The notes below the pieces were generated by a model, which was not told the DNA's origin, did not search any database, and saw only the letters and a list, made by a program, of their open reading frames with translations. A DNA stretch of 64,000 nucleotides, from the NCBI GenBank assembly GCA_963576735.1, contig OY755170.1, positions 19,266,875 through 19,330,874 of the forward strand, given 5' to 3'. The stretch comes from Bedellia somnulentella. Taxonomy: Eukaryota > Arthropoda > Insecta > Lepidoptera > Bedelliidae. Position numbers and translations under genes: made by a program. Positions 1-12,200 of the stretch are shown in pieces. Position 1 is the stretch's first letter. Each line of letters starts with the position of its first letter.

Positions 1-1500
1 AACCTTACCATCAATCGCAATCACGCATTCTGTCACATCTTCCTGTAACTCAAAAACCATCGTTTTGGTCTAATCCACATTCACCCTCATTCCCTTTCTT
101 ACAAAAGACTCACATGCAATATTCATCATCTCTTGCAACTCTTCTGCCGATGATGCGAGTAGCACTTGATCGTCAGCATACATGAGGCATTTAATGATGA
201 ATCCACCCATTCTTAGTCCATAACCACTTTCACGCAACTCTGTCAAACAGTCATCCATGAACTAATTGAAGAGCCACGGAGAAGCTACACATCCCTGTCG
301 GACACCCCTAGAGATTCCGAACCAGTCAGTGTTTTCCCCGTTTACTCTTACACATGCACTAGAATCCTCATAGACCAATACACGTATAAGTTGACTCCCC
401 AAACCGAACTTGGATAACACCTCCCATAAACACTTTCTTACCACCCTATCATACGCCTTCTCTAAATCAATGAAGGAGCAATACACCTTTTGGTTCTTAG
501 CTAAGAACTTTTCGGTGATGCTCCTTAGAGAGAAGATTTGATCCATACATCCCATTCCTTTCCTAAATCCCGCTTGCACATCCCATATTTTCTCATCAGT
601 TTCATTCATCATTCTTTCAATCAGTACCTTAGCATACAATTTACCAACAATGCTGAGTAAGCTGATGCCGCGGTAGTTTTTAGCCTCTTGGTGTGACCCC
701 TTTCCTTAATATAGAGGCCCAATCACCGCCTTGCACCAGTCTCGTGGAACTTTGCCACTTGACCAGCATTTTCGGAAAAGGAAGTGCAACCAAGAAGCCA
801 CCAACCCTTTCCCAACCCTCAGCATTTCGATAGTAATCCTATCATACCCTGCCGCCTTCCCTTATTTCATACTTTTCATTGCTTTCATTATTTCTTCCAT
901 ACTAATCTCACTGTCACTGAAATCACCCATCTCTTCGTTCCAATCAACATTACTGTCGATTGGCGAAGAAATGGATGCATCCTCTTTTTCAAACAGTCCC
1001 TCAAAATAATTCTTCCATAACCGTTTCATGCTACTTTCATCCGTCGCCAATTCACCCTGTTCATCTCTTATTACACTCACTCTCGTGTTTTGAGAAACTC
1101 CCTTTTCCTTCTGGATATACTTCCAGAATAACTTTTAGTTATTCCGGAAATTATCAGAAAGTTTCCTCTCACACCACTCTTGCAAATCCCGTTTTTTCTT
1201 TTCTATTTTCTTCTTTACCTCATTCTTAACTCTCTTATATTCATCTTCAGTTTTCTGCACTACATTGTCAGTTACACTCGCATCCATCCGTTTACTAGCT
1301 TTAATCGCTAGTAAATCTAACCACGCTTTCTTCTTATCTCCAACCGCCTCTTTCACAACTTTATCCCACTAACTTGTTGGTGGTCTATTTGACCTTTTAT
1401 ACACTCCACAAACTTCCGTCGCACATTCAACCATTGTCGATTTGAGCACATCCCATACTTCTTCTATTTCCATTTCATCCTTCATCTCCACGCAACTCAT
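1..1500 (-). mobile_element. RTE-like non-LTR retrotransposon, partial and broken copy
   Basis: This is a degenerate reverse-transcriptase coding region read on the minus strand. At 262-639 the RT core is readable, with AFRKGMGCMDQ, the FIDLEKAYDRV motif and GVRQGCVASPWLF. At 70-258 the catalytic box reads CLMYADDQVLLAS, so the YADD residues survive. Upstream fragments at 862-1080 and 1135-1356 match the linker between endonuclease and RT in the longer copy at 23365-26465. Stops and frameshifts separate the blocks, so it cannot make a full protein. The element runs off the left edge, so its 3' end is missing, and similarity fades near 1500. Assignment to the RTE superfamily rests on motif style and could instead be the related Proto2 group. 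Confidence 0.8.
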
Positions 1501-1530
1501 CTATCATCCAATTTCCTCACGTATTCATCT

Positions 1531-1680
1531 CTGATATTAAATAATTATTCTTTCTCATATAATTCTTTCCTCACCGTTAATAATCAGGGATTAAATTAAT
1601 CAAATTGATATTAAATAATTATTCTTTCTCATATAATTCTTTCCTCACCGTTAATAATCAGGGATTAAATTAATCAAATA
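1531..1680. repeat. Two-copy 75-bp tandem duplication
   Basis: A 75-bp block starting GATATTAAATAATTATTC at about 1532 is repeated almost perfectly from about 1607. It contains TTTCCTCACCGTTAATAATC, which resembles the inner part of the tRNA-headed SINE seen elsewhere in the window. It is probably a duplicated SINE fragment next to the broken retrotransposon. Confidence 0.75.
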
Positions 1681-1865
1681 CTCAAAACATGTTTATGATG
1701 TGACTCTTTGATATTCTTACTTAAACAATATGGTTAAAAGTTCAAGTTAAATTTTTTCTTATGAATTTCTTATACCTCCGGTTCTGCTCGTAATTAGAGT
1801 GTATTTCGTATACTTTACGTTCTATTTCTATTTCTCTTACACTTAAACTCAAAGTTCGTACATAT

Positions 1866-1985
1866 ATACATACATATACTCTCGGCTATGAATCCCTTGA
1901 AGGGGTAGCCAGAGCTAGGAAATCAGAAATTCCTCAGCCATTTATGGAAGTTGCGTGGGAAAGTGCCCGTAACAAATATATGACA
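1866..1985 (-). mobile_element. TATG-tailed SINE-like repeat, 3' part
   Basis: Reading the minus strand, the sequence ends with a GGCTACCCC...GGGATTCATAG hairpin-like block, then CCGAGAGTATATGTATGTAT. This is the same end as the copies at 3120-3370, 21285-21520, 29175-29340 and 32675-32919. Only the last roughly 120 bp are present. Confidence 0.65.
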
Positions 1986-2310
1986 AAATGCTCCTATATG
2001 TCGATCCATAATCTAACCTGTTGTTTCACTATTCGGTGCAAAGATTCATGTAACTTTTTATATATTATCAGTTTCTGGGGATAATCCGATGCTTTAAAAA
2101 CATCTTGATATGCTCCAAAAACTAGTTTGAACACCCAAATATTTTTTTAAGTGCCGCTATCGTCAAATTTGGCTAATAAAACGCGTTAAAATTGTAATTT
2201 AAATATTTTGGTACTTCTTATAATGGCGCGACAACAAACATCACACGTGCGGCGTTTACATAATGACATTGAGTATTGACGCCGTCTGTTAGCGGCATAT
2301 TTATTATACA

Positions 2311-2360
2311 CTAGCTGTGCCCGCGACTTCGTTCGCGTGATTGTCGAGAACAAAAAAACG
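2311..2360 (-). mobile_element. Helitron-like 3' end fragment
   Basis: On the minus strand this stretch reads CACGCGAACGAAGTCGCGGG followed by a short spacer and CTAG, with a T next to it. That fits a lepidopteran Helitron terminus: a short hairpin, CTAG, then insertion before T. I did not find the matching 5' TC end, so the length is unknown. Confidence 0.5.
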
Positions 2361-3119
2361 TCGTTTAGTTAAGAGTATATCACCTTTTTGAAATAAAATA
2401 AAGAACCAATGAAATCTAATGCGCACACTTATTGTGATGTAGGAACTATTGAGTATTTTATAATGATATTTAATTAATTACTGTAGCCATTATCCAGTTG
2501 AAATAATAAAAGGTCGTAACTGTGTGTATCTCATTTGAATTAGTGTTTATTTAGATACAGTTACAGGGTTAGTCGAAGATTAAGGATCGCTACCTTGTAC
2601 GATCCTAGCAGATCTGCATAATGCATCAATATATTTATAAAGCCCTTTTGTTTTTAACACTTCGGAATTTTGCACATAGATCATATATCAATCCCGCCCG
2701 ATTTCGGCCACAGCAAGTTCTGGTATCCGGCTATTAAGAGTGTGTTCATGTGCTCTCATGTGACTGACATAGCCAATCTTTCCGACAAATGTTCTATGAC
2801 GTATGTTGAAAAATCAGTACCCCTCCAATATATAGGTAGTTATTATTGATGGCCGCAGGTCCTTGAGCTCATCACTCTTTGCTTCGAGCTCATCACGTCT
2901 TTTCCTTCCGAAAAGAAATATTAACCGGTTGACAGGAAGGGGGTGAAAACTAAATTACTAAATTTCACTCAAGAAAGAATAAAACAAACGGGGTAAGCTA
3001 AATAAAACCGCTCAAAAAAGGTACTTTACTATTATTAGGGTTTACGGTTGTTGGTTGTACTATGATAATACATTGAATTAAATCGATTTATCAGTGGCAT
3101 AATATGCACTGTAGTAGCT

Positions 3120-3370
3120 GTGTAGTGTCGGCTTAGAATAGCACTACCCCATTTCTTCCGGTGGATGTACGTAAGAGGCGACTAACGGTATTGGGGGTTT
3201 TTAAGGGATTTTTGGGCGATGCGGTTGGAGACCCATTACCAACAACCTTTATTTTACCATCTTTTCCCCACTCAATTTTCCAAAAGTGGCTGAGGAATTT
3301 CTAATTCCTTAGCTCAGGCTACCCCTTCTAGGGATTTATAGTCGTGAGTATATGTATGTATGTATAATAT
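3120..3370 (+). mobile_element. TATG-tailed SINE-like repeat, nearly complete
   Basis: The copy begins GTGTAGTGTCGGCTTAGAAT and contains GTAAGAGGCGACTAACGG and AAAAGTGGCTGAGGAATTTC. It ends in GGCTACCCCTTCTAGGGATT, then GTGAGTATATGTATGTATG. It has no open frame of note. It is the best guide copy for this family in the window. Confidence 0.75.
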
Positions 3371-3471
3371 GCAAATATAACTAAATTAAGGTTAGTCACT
3401 AAGGTCACTACATCATTTTAGTGTTAAAAAAAGTAGAACTTAAAAGATGTCTTATGTTTCTGGTGTTTAAT

Positions 3472-3715
3472 ACATACATACATACATATTCTCACGCCGT
3501 TAGTTTCCATTGGGGTAGGCAGAGACTATCGATCGCCACTTTGTACTTGACACTTTTTTTATCGCCAATGTGGAAGGTAATGTTAGTAGAGGACGACCTC
3601 GGAGGACAGATTTGGATCAAATAGAAAACGTGCTCAAAAAGGCAGGTGTCCGCAGTATGAAGAATAAAAGAGCATGTATGAAAAGATTGATGGATGTAAA
3701 CGAAGCCAGAGAGGT
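3472..3715. mobile_element. Two head-to-head fragments of the RTE-like element
   Basis: At 3472-3545 the 3' end of the RTE-like element lies in minus orientation (ACATACATACATAC, then GGGTAGGCAGAGACTATCGA). At about 3570-3715 a separate stretch from the same region lies in plus orientation, coding [19 protein letters not shown]. The two pieces therefore face opposite ways, which suggests twin priming or a later rearrangement. Confidence 0.7.
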
Positions 3716-4673
3716 TTGGTGTTTAGTGTAGACCAAAATTCAGTTTTTTATTATAAACGTTCACGAAAACTGGTTGTGAAGTGACGTGCATTTGAAGAAT
3801 GGCTAAGAATTTCAAAATTATGCTCACCAAATTGGATTTATTAATAGGCAGACTATTTACATAATATATTAATATTAATAAGCCTAATTTAAGAAACTAA
3901 GTAAAGATAATATTTAAAAGCATTTCAGTTATTTTCATAGTCGGCGAATTCACTTGATATTGGCAGCTTGTATTAATTTCGCCTAGCTTGTTTCCTGTAG
4001 CTTCTATTACTTTAACCGACTTTAAAATAAGGGGTTAAAGGGGCTAAAAAAATGCAAATTTTATTTTTGCTTTATTTTATTTTGGTTCTTTATTTTATTT
4101 TTGCACAACGCCATCTATCGGACTTTGGATTCCAACTATCAACATTAGTTCTATATTTAGACTTAAGATGTCGTTGCAAGTACTATACTGAATTGCGTAA
4201 CGTAATATTTTTCTTCTTGAACTCACAAAATTAATCATATCTTTTGATAGAGTGAACCGATTTCGATGAAACAAAAACTAAGTTATACCTCAAGTTACGT
4301 TTAATTTTTGTATATAAACATTTTCAGCATTAAATTCGTAGATTTTACGTTTTGCGCGCACAAACAAACATATAAACAGACAAACAGACAAACAGACAAA
4401 AAATTTAAAAATGATGGAAATGGGTTCTGTTACTTATCTGTTCACACGCTGGCTATTTTTTTTTTCAATTTCTTCAATGTACAAAAATTACTTTTCTACA
4501 GATTTATTATATGTATAGATTACTTGATTCCTTTTTTGATAGTCATATCAGGGAAAGTGTTACTTCTAAGTTAATAATAATATATCTTATATGTATGATA
4601 TCTTTAGCCTAAGTGTGTGTAAAATAGTGTTTTCAGCATTAGTAATAAATAATGGGGAATTTTTAATTTATAG

Positions 4674-4821
4674 TCCATTACTGTCATGGCAAACCTTCAA
4701 CGCTCTCTTCGTGATTCGCGTCATCATCAAATATCTGGTGGAAATGGTTCCCGAGTACCAGCTTAATGAGCATCTTGATATACGACCCAGAATGATGGGA
4801 AATAGTGATGGAAAAGAGAAG
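4674..4821 (+). CDS. Dym: Dymeclin, first recognised exon
   Basis: The exon encodes [20 protein letters not shown] and then [12 protein letters not shown], matching the dymeclin WQTHNALF region. The acceptor is TTTATAG and the donor GTAAAT. It begins with one base that completes a codon from a missing upstream exon and ends in phase 0. Confidence 0.88.
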
Positions 4822-6212
4822 GTAAATAGACTAAACTGTTAGTTAAGTATAGATTATGTGCTAATTTATATTATAATACAGCCAAATGATGAGGGTGGTG
4901 TGAACTGATGTGTGGTCCTTGTGTGGATCCTTACAGCAGTGCACGTATATTCGCTGATGTTCATGAATATCCCTTTATAAGGCAGAGGGCATATAGCAAC
5001 CACCATAATTTCAACCTTACCTAGCTTCAAATAGAAGTGAAATACAATGAATCTTTGGTCATACTTTGCCTTATAAAGGGATATAATTTGACAATCGATC
5101 AATCCAGTTTACCTATGTTTTTAGCTTTGATGGTGTTGTACTAATATTTGCGGAAAATATTTACACAAAGACTGCAAGTAGTTGTGAAAAGGGAACCAGC
5201 ACAATATAAAGATTCTTTAAATAAAAGTCGGTCTTATTATTGTTTCAAAGATTTATGAAGGTGAAAGTTACTTGAAAATAAATGTTTTGTATTCTAGAAT
5301 CACTCATCGGGCAATCAAGGGACGGAGCCATTGCCAGGTCCATCATCTTCTGAAGTGTCATCTTCGCCAAAATTAGAAAAAACACTGTCCGTCGAAAGCC
5401 GACTTGAAATGCTTAGTGATGCTCTTGTGGGCCTCGTGTGCGATGTGCCAGTGACGTAAGATTTCTTATAGTCTGTTTATAATAATGAAGATTAACCGAG
5501 TCAAAGAACAAGCCAATGAGTCAAGATTCAAAATATTTTATATATAATACGTAGAATATAAAAACTTACTACAGGTTGGCAATAATAAATAAAGAGAAAT
5601 AAAAAACTAATTTGTATCTCATCTCATTGCATTATAAATAACCTCATGTTATTTGAAGGGCTTGTTATGTACTAAATAAGACTTAATGCTTGCCATTTTG
5701 CCTTATCTTGTAAGTAGCTGTAATTACCTACACGTAAAGACCACTGTAAATATTTAACATCCAGTTTGAGTCTTGGAAATATTAAAACAAATTAACAGAG
5801 AGGTGCGAAACACATATTTTGTTATCTCAAAATTGCGTTACATTACACCCAATAACTTTGCATTGAGTATAAATCATAAGACCCGTAAATCCTTAACTTA
5901 AATATAATAACATTACAACATTAATGCCAATTATTTATATTGGTTCCTTCATATACAGTAATGATTAAGAAAAATAATAAATGCGTAAAATCTTTGTGAT
6001 TTGCGCTTTTGGTTTCAAAATCAGCTTACACAATCCTATATTCTAAAGCCCTATATAACTATTGTAAGATTATAACCATGGCATATCTGCAAATCATATA
6101 AAAATAAATACGTAAGATATATAAATAAACTAATTCACATACCATAGTCTGCAGTTAGGCAACAATAAATACAGATAAATAAAAAACTTATTTGCAAATT
6201 ATAGAAAGATGT

Positions 6213-6244
<32 letters not shown>

Positions 6245-9200
6245 TATTGACTGGGTTGGTTAATATTGTCTTAATTTCCAGTGACAACACATATTATCTT
6301 CATCTGGAATGTATCAACACACTGCTGGTTCTAATGTCTGTGTACATGTTTGCAAATGTGCACGGCCAGGCAAGGCTTGTGGAGTCTTCTCTCATATACA
6401 GGTCAGCTAATTTGATAACACTTATATTTTAATAAACGTGATGATTGATGGAACGATAACTTTGTGGTTTTCATGATCTCAAAAATCGAGTATTTCAATT
6501 ATAGAGACTGTGATGTATACAAATATTTTGGTCAGTTCATAATGTTTTGAATACAAATGAAAAATCAACTCATTGCGCTTTTCTCTATGAATAATTATAA
6601 CTCTAAGGAACATGGATGGCATCAGTTTTCTATGGGTGATTGTTAAGCCGTTACGTTATATTAGAAAAGGAAACGGTTTGGTTACCATTCTATAGCCTGT
6701 TTTCAAAACATCTTTTTTTAACCGACTTAACAGACAACCAATTTACATAGAACATTACTCCAAAACCTTAATAATAGTCAAGGATCCATACAACGGAAGA
6801 CAACTTCTGTATCTTATAAAGTTTAACTCTTAACTCAACTATTTGTTCGTAGAACCCTATTCCAAGGTCGGTACCTATAAAACTCAACTAAATTTTTTTT
6901 TGTAGAACCCTATTCCAAGTTCGGTACATATAAAGTTGATCTCAACAATTTGTTCGTAGAACTCTATTCCAAGTTCGGTACATATAAAGTTCAACTCAAC
7001 AATTTGTTCGTAGAACCCTATTCCAAGTTCGGTACATGTAAAGTTCAACTCAACAATTTGTTCGTAGAACCCTATTCCAAGTTCGGTACATATAAAGTTG
7101 AACTCAACAATTTGTTTGTAGAACTCTATTCCAAGTTCGGTACATATAAAGTTGAACTCAACAATTTATTCGTAGAACCCTATTCCAAATTCGGTACATA
7201 TAAAGTTCAACTCAACAATTTGTTCGTAGAACCCTATTCCAAGTTCGGTACATATATAGTTCAACTCAACAATTTGTTCGTAGAACCCTATTCCAAGGTC
7301 GTTACGGGCTGCACGCCCCGTTACTGGTCAGGACCTTGCTGATCAACTTCGCCAGTCTTCAGCCGGCGCCTTCGAATATGTTTGGCTGTGTGGAGAGTGG
7401 CGGCAGCATCGTTCTTAATTTAGCATGTAAGTCTGAGAATATTTATTATACACGAGGGCAGCATAAGACAGGTAATTGTGGAAACCTTTGGGGGAAGCCA
7501 GTATTCAGTATTTATCGGCTAATATTAATGATGCATAAAATTTGATAAAATGTTTAAATGTATTTCAATATGAGTCAAATAGTCACAAATATTTAAGTTC
7601 TAAAATTACCGCTATGTAGACCTTGAAAGTTATAGTAACACCAAACAAATTTGCAGCCGGTCTTTGGAACATGTTAACATTCAGCAGCGGCACTTCTCGT
7701 CGCCAAACCATCATCACGAACCCGCCAGCTGATAGAAAAGAACTTATGGAAAGACTCCTCAAAGAGCATCCTCTTGCAAACCAGAGCTGTCTGTTACTGT
7801 TGGCACTAACTAACCATTGTATGACCGAAGACAATCTGTATAGACGAGCTCTCTTGTGTTGTGAGGATAGTGCAGGTAAATGTGCACATGTATAGATACT
7901 AAACTGGTAATTAGTTTCCACACTTAATAGTTCAAATGTGAATAAATATTTCTTCTTTCTTTCTTGTTTTTGTCCCCCACTGTAATCTACTATATATCTG
8001 TTCCACCTATTTACTTTCATCCATCCTCTATATACACTACACTGCTACTCAAACACAACGAATGAATTCTTGATCTTTGTATCAATTTGGTTTGCTTATT
8101 TTTATGTATTTGCAGATCCACCAATGGCCGTTCCGAAAGACGGTAAAAATAATCCTAGTATGGCCCCACCGCGAATCGAAATGGCTATGGTGAGTAATAT
8201 AGCTTTAGTTCTAACACATAAGAGAGTGATATATTGGATCATGTTAGGTTACGTATCCATACTAATATTATAAATGGGAAAGTGAGTTTGTTTGTTTGTT
8301 TGTTCCGCTTTCACGCCGTAAATACTGAACCGATTGCTTTGAAATTTTTCAGACGTGTAGTTAGAAGTCTAAATTAAATAATAGGGTACTTTTTATCCCG
8401 GAAAAAAATATGTTCCCATGGGAAATCAAAAATATTGTTTGCTTACTAAATGCATTGGAGATGGCGCTGTGCATGTGCATCGTTTAAAACAACGTAAAAT
8501 ATTGTAAACTAATATAAAAATCAAAATTTAGAAGCTTAATGGTACGGTAATGGATCCCCGAAAATAAGGAACTCCCGAGGGATAATGTACTATTTTTTTA
8601 TCGTATACTTTTTTTTTTACATCTACTTATATTGCAAACGAATATTAACATGTAAATTTAGAAGCTAAATGAAACGACGACGATTCCTTGAAACTAAGGA
8701 ATCCGCAAGAGTTCTCATAGGAACATCAAAAAACCTTAACTCATATATGGCTCAAAATATTGCAGCGATTATTTTTATCATCGATGGAATTCACATCAGA
8801 CACTTTGTTAATGTTCATTTTGGAAAGATGAAGGGGTTTCATCAATTTAAATGACAAATTTGTTTATCAATAGTAAGACTAATATGAAATAAAGCGTAAT
8901 AAAAATTTGACACCGCCCCGGTAACGTCTCCGTGGCGTAGCGGTATAACTAACTACTATGAATATTTAATTAGAACTATTATGAATCAATCGTCCCGGGT
9001 TCGTATCTCAGGTAATTCAATCTTTTTGTAAAAAAATGTTTTGTTAGCTTAAAATAACACTATATATAATAATAACAAGCACTATCCCTTCAATTTAGCG
9101 ATTATTTTGGAAGGAGATCCACCACTAATCATCCCTATATTGCCGACCAATCGCTGCAAGCTCTCCCACTATCACCAACGGTCAGTGTAGGGGGCAGCAC

Positions 9201-12200
9201 CGGGCCGTCGCCGCAGCGCCAAACTACTATCCGTATCTGTACTTACTAAAGATATTCTCATTTCTGAACATAAAAACTTGGTATATTTGTTTCATGATTC
9301 TTATGAACAATTAAAAAGGAATTTTTGGAACTCAACCCCTAACGGGTTGATATAGCAAATGAAAGTTAATATAGAGTTTTTTTACATTTACATTACTTGG
9401 TGCGATTGAATTTATGAAATCCATCTATCAATCATTCATGAATATATGCTAACAACCATAAATTCCATAAAAGGGTAGCCATAGCTTCGGAGATTCTTCA
9501 TCCAATTTTGGAAATATATTGATAAAAGATAGGTTAATAAAGGTTGTTAGTGATGGGTCACAAACTGCATCGCCCAACAATCACTTAAAAAGCCTCAATG
9601 TCCTTTATGTCATTTACAATGCCCGCGGGATTATAAATATAAAAAACAGAAGTTGAGATAGTGTTTCGGTATTTTGGTATTATGTAAACTGGATGCAAAA
9701 AATGAAGTCCACGCGGACGAAGTCGCGGGGCAAAAAGCTAGTAGATTATAAAGGTAAATGGTTTGAGCACATAGCCTTTACTGGATGACTGTTGTACAGT
9801 GGCCTCAGCCGTCTTACTCAATCTACCCTAATTCTGTCAAAAATTGCATCGTGTTCAATTTATTAAAGTCATTTTTGAAATACCTAAGTTTTTCATTTGA
9901 TTGGCGGCACTTGTTTCTACTACGCCAGAGTGAACTGTTCTGCTCTTGTGTTCGCTGTCTCGGCCTGGTGCGGTACTTGTTGAAATATTAGTTAAAGTCC
10001 TACTATTATGTTGTTTCGTCATAGCTAATCTGCTCCCTAGAGTTGCTATGTCCTTTTATATCTGTTGTAGTATGATCTTGATACGTCATAGAAAAGAAAA
10101 ACCACGCATGCTGTTGAATTCATCAGGAAATCCCTTTCATAAATATCCTTACTTTCGAGAATCAAGCCACCACAGCATGAGGCATGTGAGAGCAAGTGTG
10201 TCATATGAGATACTGACAGGTTCTCTACAAAATCTGTCCTTACGTCAGTTCTCTCGCGACATAATTGCTTTCACACACCTAATGCTACTATTGCAGTATA
10301 TGATACCATTCGTTCTATGCACTCATTAATTTAGTTCAAAGCGTTAAATACACAAATAATTTACAGCAAAATATCAACAAATCCTTGAAAATATTAACGT
10401 GTTACTTATATTCTTCCCAAAAGTTACACAAGGCTCTCTGTGCCACGGCGAGTAGCGAGCACACCACATTGCTACTATACCTCATGCTGCATTCGTGCAA
10501 GTCCTACAAGAGACATGTGTACACCAGCACGGATATTGACACACTGGTATGTATTTTATTATATATTGGAATCGCTATACAGGGTGGCGCATTCAAATCG
10601 GTCAGTATGGGAAAGTCTGAAACTATAAGACATACGAAGATTTGTTCTTAGGAACCATGTCACCGATTTTGATAAAAAGAAAAACTGCATTCATACATTT
10701 GAAAAAAAAGCTGTACCCAGCTCGGGAATCGAACCCGGTTGTTTTGAAAAAATAAACTTACACTTTTTCTATTTTGATATCGATTGTGTAGGTCTTAATC
10801 TGTAAATGTCTCCATAAAACATGATGTCTAAAATGAATAAAATGCATTGTTTTGACATACTTTCATTTCTCAAACTAGGTGTTCGAAGTGACCACCGTTT
10901 CAATAATCAACAAGTTCAGGCATGTAAAATTGTCTCTATGACTGTTTGTACCTCTCAACTTATTAATAATAAGTTATTACATACATGCACCGTATCATGT
11001 GATTTTCATTAAGTTGAGTTGAGTAAATTTTAACGCAAATTCATCACATGAAGATACAAAATGCAATAGTAAGATCGTTACCTAAACGTGTTGAAAATTG
11101 TATTGAAAAAAACGGTGGTCACTTCGAACACCTAGTTTGAGAAATGAAAGTATGTCAAAACAATGCATTTTATTCATTTTAGACATCATGTTTTATGGAG
11201 ACATTTACAGATTAAGACCTACACAATCGATATCAAAATAGAAAAAGTGTAAGTTTATTTTTTCAAAACAACCGGGTTCGTTTCCCGAGCTGGGTACAGC
11301 TTTTTTTTTCAAATGTATGAATGCAGTTTTTCTTTTTATCAAAATCGGTGACATGGTTCCTAAGAACAAATCTTCGTATGTCTTATAGTTTCAGACTTTC
11401 CCATACTGACCGATTTGAATGCGCCACCCTGTATATCGTCCATATGAGATTTATAAATAATCAACAGTTTAACCCAGTACATAATAACTATTTGATTTCA
11501 GATTCTCCCTGTATTGCAAAGTCTGTACAACGCCCCAGACAACACTTCGCATCACATCTACATGTCTCTTATTATTATTCTTATACTTACTGAGGAGGAA
11601 CACCTCACTAAAGTGGTGCATCAAATAGTAAGTTTGCAAGGTTTCAACATTTCTTTCTGTTAGACAATTTTTAGGCGCGTTTTAACAATGTCAGATAATA
11701 TAACAATCTTGAAGATTTGTTACCATAGTTCTTGCTTATGTCTTATGTCTTATATTTTTACAAAGCTACAAAGTCTATAATTTAATAACGTGAAAACATT
11801 GTCAATTCAAAACGAGTGTACATCAATCACCAAATGCCAAATATCATATTATTATATCAAGTATCGTTCTTTGACAATATAAAAATGCAGCGTCCCATTA
11901 TGCCTATAGTTTTCTATGACTAAAAACTAGCTGTCTAGTATCGGCTAAGAAGACTAGCTTATTTCCATTTATTATTACCATCTTTTCCCACATCAACTTC
12001 CAAAAGTGGCTGAAGAATTTCTTATTCCAAAGCTCTGGCTACTCCGGTAAGGGATTTATAGCCGTGAGTATATGTATGTATGTATGTATGTTAAGTAGTG
12101 GATTGTTTCTAATTACTTTTTGGATTGCATAATAGTTATGAAAATTTATGCTATGATCTCGATACGTCATAGAACTGAAAAACCACGAGTGTAGATGTTG

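Larger units (their letters stand above)
1681..4673. other. Non-coding AT-rich stretch left of the first recognised dymeclin exon
   Basis: No exon was recognised here, although the missing N-terminal dymeclin exons should lie here or further left. It holds a minus-strand SINE end at about 1866-1980, a minus-strand Helitron 3' end at 2311, a SINE copy at 3120-3370, and retrotransposon scraps at 3472-3715. At about 4240-4410 there is an unnamed repeat ending in short ACAAACAG reiterations (about 4360-4400). The rest is AT-rich sequence in which I see nothing definite. Confidence 0.5.
8256..9741 (+). mobile_element. Non-autonomous Helitron-like element in a dymeclin intron
   Basis: It begins TCCATACTAATATTATAAAT after an A and ends with CGGACGAAGTCGCGGGG, a short spacer and CTAG before a T. 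This is the Helitron pattern of 5' TC, a hairpin-like 3' end and insertion between A and T. The 1,486 bp contain no Rep/helicase coding. A tRNA-like segment lies at about 8925-9015, and a minus-strand SINE fragment at about 9440-9620, so it has collected other insertions. Confidence 0.65.

Noticed and set aside
6950..7342. A 130-codon frame with a neat 18-residue repeat
   Set aside because: 54 bp is a multiple of three and the unit happens to lack a stop in this frame. The dymeclin exon uses another frame, and the repeat is intron-derived.
7583..8020. A 145-codon minus-strand frame
   Set aside because: It overlaps the dymeclin exon 7657-7875 on the opposite strand and has no recognisable domain. 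It is a shadow frame.
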